Origin: Syntrophomonas sp. UBA4911
GTDB lineage: Bacteria > Bacillota > Syntrophomonadia > Syntrophomonadales > Syntrophomonadaceae
Direction: 5' to 3'
DNA: 9,986 nucleotides
Assembly: GCA_002398105.1 (NCBI GenBank)
Contig: DHCD01000059.1
Coordinates: 29,590-39,575 of the forward strand
Shown piece after piece: positions 5,777 through 9,986 of this stretch. The notes beneath the pieces were generated by a model. It saw nothing but the letters and a program-made list of their open reading frames with translations, was not told the origin of the DNA and searched no databases. Made by a program: the position numbers and the translations under genes. Numbering within the stretch: position 1 is the stretch's first letter; every line of letters begins with the position of its first letter.

Positions 5777-6310
5777 ATGCAAACAGTATATTGGAGTTGT
5801 TTGTACGGAGGCATTATTTTCGCGGTGATTACCGTTATTTTCGGAGACTTATTGGGCGATGCCTTTGATGGGTTATTGAATGCGTTATCTTTTGATCATC
5901 TGGATTTTTTAAATCCTATGACCCTTGTCGGCGGCATCACCGCTTTTGGCGGCGCCGGCATAATGCTGGACCGTCTTACCTCCCTGGAAACACTGATCGT
6001 GGCCGTTTTGGCCATGATGATTGCAACTTCGCTGTCCGTTTGCGTTTATTTTGTCTACGTCAGGCCCATGAAAAACGCCGAAAACTCCAGCGGATACTTG
6101 ATGACGGAACTGACCGGCAAAATCGGCACGGTAACCGTGCCGATTCCTAAACAGGGATTCGGTGAAGTATTGATAAAAATTGGGGGCGGCAACACCAACC
6201 ATATTGCCTGCAGTTACGACGGCGAGGAGTTTGCCGCCGGCAGCCGGGTGGTTGTGGCCGCTATTAAAGACGGCACCGTAAGGGTTATCCGTTATCAGGA
6301 CAATGAATAA
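5777..6310 (+). CDS. NfeD-family membrane protein (YuaF-like)
   Basis: This 177-residue membrane protein resembles short NfeD proteins that accompany flotillins and help organise membrane microdomains. Hydrophobic segments lie at about 4-24, 46-62 and 70-95. A soluble OB-fold-like domain follows at about 108-175, with the typical opening LTGKIGTVTVPI and a close reading SRVVVAAIKDGTVRVI. It lacks the N-terminal ClpP-like serine protease domain of long NfeD proteins. GGGGAGGAGG 5 nt before the ATG sets the start. It sits 39 bp after pspA and 12 bp before the flotillin gene, almost certainly co-transcribed. In B. subtilis the equivalent pair is yuaF-yuaG. The start of the OB domain is encoded by a near-perfect DNA palindrome (6121-6145). 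Confidence 0.87.
   Translation: MQTVYWSCLYGGIIFAVITVIFGDLLGDAFDGLLNALSFDHLDFLNPMTLVGGITAFGGAGIMLDRLTSLETLIVAVLAMMIATSLSVCVYFVYVRPMKNAENSSGYLMTELTGKIGTVTVPIPKQGFGEVLIKIGGGNTNHIACSYDGEEFAAGSRVVVAAIKDGTVRVIRYQDNE
6121..6145. repeat. 25-bp palindrome inside the NfeD-family gene
   Basis: AATCGGCACGGT (6121-6132) and ACCGTGCCGATT (6134-6145) are perfect reverse complements around one base. They encode KIGTVTVPI at the start of the OB-fold. Chance is possible since protein sequence constrains it, but 12 exact pairs in a coding region is uncommon. In RNA the stem would have about 10 pairs with a GTAAC loop. Confidence 0.6.
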
Positions 6311-6322
6311 GGAGGTATATTT

Positions 6323-7801
6323 ATGTCTGGATTTATCACGATTCCGCTGCTGGTCATAGTAGTTATTATAATATTGGGTCTGGCCTTTTGGGCCAGATAT
6401 AAAACCGTAGGTCCCGATGAAGCGATGATCGTTACCGGATCATTTCTGGGCAGCAAAAATGTCCTCTCCGATGATCCGGCCCGAAAAATCAAAGTGGTCC
6501 GGGGCGGGGGCGCGTTTATTCTGCCTATCTTCCAACAGGCCAACTTTCTGTCCTTGCTGTCCCACAAGCTGGACGTTACCACGCCGGAAGTGTATACGGA
6601 ACAGGGCGTACCGGTCATGGCCGACGGGGTGGCCATTATAAAAATAGGCGGTTCGACCGACGATGTGGTTACCGCCGCCGAGCAGTTCATGGGCAAACCC
6701 ACCGAGGCGCTCCGCTTGGAAGCTCAGGAAGTGCTGGAAGGGCACCTGCGGGCCATACTGGGCACCATGACCGTGGAAGAGGTCTATCGCAACCGCGACA
6801 AGTTCGCCCAGGAGGTGCAGGCGGTAGCCGCCAACGATCTAAAAAAAATGGGCTTGCAGATTGTATCCTTTACGATCAAGGACGTCCGGGACAAACAGGG
6901 ATATCTGGACGCGCTGGGCAAACCCCGAATCGCTGCGGTCAAACGGGATGCTGAGATCGGCGAGGCCGAAGCCGTCCGGGATGCCCGCATACAGAAAGCC
7001 CTGGCCGACGAAGAAGGACAAAAAGCGGAACTGCTTAGAGACACCAAGGTCGCCGAGGCAACCAAAGAAAAGGAACTGAAGATCGCTGCCTTCAAACAGG
7101 AACAGGACACCGCCAAAGCCGAGGCCGACCAGGCCTATAAAATTCAGCAGGCCCGTTCCGAACAAATCGTGGTGGAAGAACAGATGAAAATTGAGCTGGT
7201 GCGCAGAGACCGGGAAATTGATCTGCAGGAGAAGGAAATCCTGCGCAAGCAAAAGCAATATGACGCTGAAGTCAAGAAAAAGGCCGACGCCGACCGCTAT
7301 TCCGTCGAGCAAGCCGCCGAGGCGGAAAAAGCCAAACGCATGCGGGAAGCCGACGCCCTGCAATATAAGATTGAAGCGGAGGCCAAAGCCAATGCCGAGC
7401 AAAGGCGGCTGGAAGGGTTGGCCATCGCCGACGCCGAACGGGCCAAAGGAACTGCTGAAGCCGAGGTCATCCGTCTGCGGGGTCTGGCCGAAGCCGAGGC
7501 CAAACAAAAATTGGCCGAAGCCTTCGATAAATTCGGCGAAGCGGCGGTGCTGGACATTATCGTCAAAATGCTGCCGGAATTGGCCGCCAAAGTCGCCGAG
7601 CCGATCAAGGCCGTCGATCATCTGACGGTGGTCGATACCGGCAACGGAGCCGGAGCCGCCCGGCTGAGCAATTATGTAACCTCCCTGATGGCGACTGCCC
7701 CGGAAATGGTGAAGAGCGTTTCCGGGATTGACATGACCCAGATGATCAAAGACCTGACCCAAAAACCTTCTGATAATGCAGCCCCTCAGACACACGGGTA
7801 A
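6323..7801 (+). CDS. floT: Flotillin (YuaG/FloT-like)
   Basis: This 492-residue membrane-microdomain scaffold would gather signalling and secretion proteins in ordered membrane patches and influence fluidity. An N-terminal hydrophobic hairpin or helix (about 5-24, IPLLVIVVIIILGLAFWARY) anchors it. The SPFH/band-7 domain spans about 27-200 and includes RGGGAFILPIF (60-70). A long Ala/Glu/Lys-rich coiled coil (about 205-400) has the EA-rich repeats typical of flotillins (for example AEAEVIRLRGLAEAEAKQKL). The C-terminal region (about 400-492) holds FGEAAVLDIIVKMLPELAAK and a polar tail. Length is near B. subtilis FloT (509). AAGGAGGT about 6 nt before the ATG is a near-perfect ribosome binding site. 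It is the last gene of the pspA operon and is followed by a strong hairpin. Confidence 0.95.
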   Translation: MSGFITIPLLVIVVIIILGLAFWARYKTVGPDEAMIVTGSFLGSKNVLSDDPARKIKVVRGGGAFILPIFQQANFLSLLSHKLDVTTPEVYTEQGVPVMADGVAIIKIGGSTDDVVTAAEQFMGKPTEALRLEAQEVLEGHLRAILGTMTVEEVYRNRDKFAQEVQAVAANDLKKMGLQIVSFTIKDVRDKQGYLDALGKPRIAAVKRDAEIGEAEAVRDARIQKALADEEGQKAELLRDTKVAEATKEKELKIAAFKQEQDTAKAEADQAYKIQQARSEQIVVEEQMKIELVRRDREIDLQEKEILRKQKQYDAEVKKKADADRYSVEQAAEAEKAKRMREADALQYKIEAEAKANAEQRRLEGLAIADAERAKGTAEAEVIRLRGLAEAEAKQKLAEAFDKFGEAAVLDIIVKMLPELAAKVAEPIKAVDHLTVVDTGNGAGAARLSNYVTSLMATAPEMVKSVSGIDMTQMIKDLTQKPSDNAAPQTHG

Positions 7802-7828
7802 TGCTTCAATTATAATACTTCCGGCCAA

Positions 7829-7869
7829 AACAGCCGGGCCGGTGCGATTAAGCCACAGGCCCGGCTGTT
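7829..7869 (+). terminator. Strong hairpin after the flotillin gene, probable operon terminator
   Basis: AACAGCCGGGCC (7829-7840) pairs perfectly with GGCCCGGCTGTT (7858-7869) around a 17-nt loop, starting 27 nt after the stop codon. The 12-bp GC-rich stem suits a terminator, but the following sequence is AAAGGTG rather than a T-run, so it may instead protect the 3' end of the mRNA. The opposite strand has a weak T-rich tail (TTTTGG). Confidence 0.55.
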
Positions 7870-7872
7870 AAA

Positions 7873-7900
7873 GGTGACAAGGGGACGGCAGCTTGGGTGA
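7873..7900 (+). repeat. Degenerate GGGGACGG repeat motif
   Basis: GGTGACAAGGGGACGG (7873-7888) followed by CTTGGGTGA (7892-7900) looks like a worn hairpin in which GGTGACAAG would once have paired with CTTGTCACC. It shares the GGGGACGG core with 4289-4334. Both copies sit beside decayed genes. Confidence 0.35.
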
Positions 7901-7938
7901 AAAGATCGTTAAACAAAACGGGCTTATTGACCTTCGGA

Positions 7939-8136
7939 TTAGATAAATATAACCTGCTCCAGACCTAAAAAATGCTTATCGCTGGTAGCCACCTGGCACT
8001 CCCAGGCTTTGGCGGTCGCATAAACAATGACGTCCTCCATGGGCAGACCGTGCCTCAAACTCAGACTGGCTGCTAGTAGAGTCAGGTGTTCGTTTAAATC
8101 AACCACTACGGTTTTGCCTTCTGTACTCTGCTGTTG
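7939..8136 (-). pseudogene. Truncated PIN-domain (VapC-like) toxin remnant
   Basis: A 65-codon minus-strand frame between stops encodes the C-terminal half of a PIN-domain ribonuclease. It includes HGLPMEDVIVYATAKAWECQ and VATSDKHFLGLEQVIFI, with Asp35 (MED) and Asp52 (TSD) matching the later acidic active-site residues of VapC proteins. The first catalytic aspartate and roughly the N-terminal half of a usual 130-residue VapC are absent, and a stop (8137-8139) lies just upstream. The only internal ATG lies beyond the middle, with no ribosome binding site, and no antitoxin gene is adjacent. It is therefore a non-functional fragment, lying between the GGGGACGG motif and the BcsB-like gene. Confidence 0.72.
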
Positions 8137-8159
8137 TTACCGGTGTTATCAACATTCCC

Positions 8160-9986
8160 TTATGGTTTCTTTTCAGTATCGTTCTCGTTCTGATCATCAT
8201 CTTCAATATCTTGTTCTCCAAAACCCTGCTCGGCTTTCATGGTTTGCCCCGCCTGTTTAAATTCATTTTTCACCTTGCGCACGCGGATCAGCGCAATCAA
8301 GGCGGCAATGATCAAGAGAACCAGGGCGAGCGATATCCACCAGGGCATACGGGTCAACTGCTCCCAGGCCTGCACCCGGTCCTGAAAGGTCTTGGGTACC
8401 CGGACCGTTTCCGTTTCCGGAATAAATTGGTTCTGAATGTTTAACTGAGAGTCCACTAAGGCCATTTGCCCGTCCAGGGATCCCAGAAGAGCGCTGTCGC
8501 TTAATACTGATTTAAGAAGATGGCGATCCGCTTCCTGGCCGTAAAGAATTACATAAACGCGCCGCACCGGATTCCAGGGGGATCTGATCACCTGAAACAG
8601 GATTTTATTGCTCAAAGTTTCAGGAATGAGCTCTATCCCCTCTTTAATTTTTAGACCTCCATCTCCGGTAGGAGCAACCGCCAGATTTTGGCGAATTTTC
8701 TCCGGCAACTGCAGTTCCTGGTAAGAACCTAAAAAAACCAGGTCCATGTTTTTATAGGCAGCGGGGGCGGCATCCGGCTGCCATATCTGCCAGTTGTAGC
8801 TTTGTCCTCCATTCTGTCCCGCACGGGTTGCCAGAAGCGCGGCCGCCTCCGCATCACCGCCGGCCGCATTGCCCAGTCCTATAACCAGGGCCGGTTCATC
8901 CGAGTCTGTACGCGGATAAAAATAAGGAAAGGTTTTTAGGCTGGGTTGGAGCATAATGTCCCCCGGCAGCAGCACCAGTTCCGAGTCCGCATCAATAACG
9001 GTCCAGGCGCTGTCATGATAATCCTTGGAGCAGTCAATCAAGCCCAAATAATGATAGGTCTCAATACCGATTTCAATAACCGGGGAAGTTAAGGCTTCTT
9101 CCGGAATAACTACTTTCAAGGTTCCTTCATCGGCATTGGCTACGCTCAACTTGGTGCTGCCGACCGGGGTTCCGTTGATATAGACGGTCAGCAGCGACCG
9201 GTCGGAAATCAAGGTTTGAGCATGCCGGAAGCAGATATTCACATATGATCCCCGGCCGCTTTGCACCCCCTGCGGCTGTACAAAGGATAGATTGGTGCGT
9301 TGATGGAAAACCCCGGCCAGATTGAGGTCCCCATAGCCAAAATCAGAAAATTTATACATCTCTTTCTCTCTGCTCAAAACCGGTCCAGAGTCGGAAGCAA
9401 CGCAGGAATCTAAAACCAGGGAATCCTGATCCGCCTGTTGCAGCAGGATCTTGTTGGTGATGAAATTGGCGGCCTTTTCCAAACCCTGGCTCGTGTTGCC
9501 GGTAATCAGCGTGTTATAGTGCTCTTTTCCTTCGGACGGACCCGCGATGGATAAAAAGCCCTGCTCGTCTTCCAAGTCGCCGGCGGGTAATTTGACCTCC
9601 TGGTTGCCAATCCAGGCAGACAGCGGGCCTATGTAGACCTGATTTTTACTCTTTTCCGGGGCTGGCGCTCCCGCCAATACCCGATAATCCAATTGAGTTC
9701 TATAACGGTAAGCACTGCCGATGGAAGAGGATAACCTTAGCAGGGAAGTTAGAGAATCAGCCGGGTAATCCCGGGGGATGATAAAGTACGTGGACAGAAC
9801 CGACGGACCGGACAGTCCCTCGTAATAGAGCGGATAAAAGGCCGACAATAGCGATTGGGGATAACGCTTCAAGCCCATCTCCAAATACGAATCAGGGTGG
9901 AGCACCACCCAATTGTTGGGATTGTCAATATCAGCGCACTCGCCTTCAACCGAGCGCTGCCGGCATTCAAATTTAATTTCATTGGT
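8160..9986 (-). CDS. BcsB-like cellulose synthase subunit, C-terminal 608 residues (gene continues past window)
   Basis: The frame is open to the window edge, so the GTG at 9908 is internal, not the start. BcsB is the extracytoplasmic, membrane-anchored partner of the cellulose synthase BcsA and guides the emerging polymer. Family-like features are NPNNWVVLHPDSYLEM near the visible start, carbohydrate-binding-like beta domains including LLTVYINGTPVGSTKL, a flavodoxin-like part with FPYFYPRTDSDEPALVIGLG, and a C-terminal membrane helix (WWISLALVLLIIAALIALI, about 549-567). A 41-residue acidic, charged cytoplasmic tail ends DDDQNENDTEKKP. E. coli BcsB has 779 residues, so roughly 150-200 residues may lie beyond the window. 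No terminator is clear after the stop. A glycosyltransferase gene is expected upstream, beyond 9986; the polymer need not be cellulose. Confidence 0.82.
   Translation of the reverse strand, partial: TNEIKFECRQRSVEGECADIDNPNNWVVLHPDSYLEMGLKRYPQSLLSAFYPLYYEGLSGPSVLSTYFIIPRDYPADSLTSLLRLSSSIGSAYRYRTQLDYRVLAGAPAPEKSKNQVYIGPLSAWIGNQEVKLPAGDLEDEQGFLSIAGPSEGKEHYNTLITGNTSQGLEKAANFITNKILLQQADQDSLVLDSCVASDSGPVLSREKEMYKFSDFGYGDLNLAGVFHQRTNLSFVQPQGVQSGRGSYVNICFRHAQTLISDRSLLTVYINGTPVGSTKLSVANADEGTLKVVIPEEALTSPVIEIGIETYHYLGLIDCSKDYHDSAWTVIDADSELVLLPGDIMLQPSLKTFPYFYPRTDSDEPALVIGLGNAAGGDAEAAALLATRAGQNGGQSYNWQIWQPDAAPAAYKNMDLVFLGSYQELQLPEKIRQNLAVAPTGDGGLKIKEGIELIPETLSNKILFQVIRSPWNPVRRVYVILYGQEADRHLLKSVLSDSALLGSLDGQMALVDSQLNIQNQFIPETETVRVPKTFQDRVQAWEQLTRMPWWISLALVLLIIAALIALIRVRKVKNEFKQAGQTMKAEQGFGEQDIEDDDQNENDTEKKP

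Noticed and set aside
6839..7828. A 329-codon minus-strand open frame opposite the flotillin gene
   Set aside because: It is a shadow of the Glu/Ala/Lys-rich flotillin coding sequence, biased in composition, with no family similarity and no ribosome binding site; the plus-strand gene is unmistakable.
1..9986. CRISPR arrays, tRNA or rRNA genes
   Set aside because: No regularly spaced direct repeats, cloverleaf-like sequences or rRNA-like stretches were seen on either strand.

Overview
The window looks like chromosomal DNA from a Gram-positive, probably clostridial (Peptococcaceae-like) Firmicute. The evidence is strong AGGAGG-type ribosome binding sites, a PerR-type Fur protein, a Firmicute-style histidine kinase, a remnant of a DUF1836 protein (a Firmicute family), and a PspA/NfeD/flotillin cluster resembling the Bacillus pspA and yuaFG genes. 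This placement is inferred from gene families, not from a marker gene.

Layout. 1-1182 (+) is the 3' part of a membrane sensor histidine kinase cut by the window edge. It converges on a minus-strand peroxide-defence pair: perR (2382-1966), then a thioredoxin-peroxidase-like peroxiredoxin (1946-1272), 19 bp apart. perR is preceded by a perfect-consensus sigma-A promoter (TTGACA-17-TATAAT, 2468-2440). Two sequences matching 12/14 positions of the PerR operator lie over its -10 and in its 5' leader, suggesting autoregulation of perR-prx. Divergent from perR is a ZIP-family metal importer (2587-3393, +).

3394-3686 has no confident gene. It holds two hairpins, a 28-codon ORF overlapping one of them, and an AT-rich promoter-like stretch before a shikimate-kinase-fold P-loop kinase (3687-4205, +) that has lost a key shikimate-binding arginine.

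4206-5059 has no intact gene. Most of it is a decayed DUF1836 gene on the minus strand, reconstructable across five frame changes. Its 3' end runs into a small GGGGACSG-type repeat motif.

5060-7801 (+) is a tight three-gene envelope-stress operon: pspA, an NfeD-family membrane protein (YuaF type) and flotillin (YuaG/FloT type). A 9-bp inverted repeat containing two GGTAATT direct repeats lies upstream. PspA binds stressed membrane, while NfeD and flotillin organise membrane microdomains, so the operon reads as a membrane-integrity module.

Downstream are a strong hairpin at 7829-7869, another GGGGACGG motif, a truncated PIN-domain (VapC-like) remnant on the minus strand (7939-8136), and the C-terminal 608 residues of a BcsB-like cellulose synthase subunit (8160-9986, -) that continues beyond the window.

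Nothing here is clearly a wholly new system. The best leads are the PerR-controlled promoter architecture, the altered shikimate-kinase homologue with its unexplained leader, and the repeat structure upstream of pspA.
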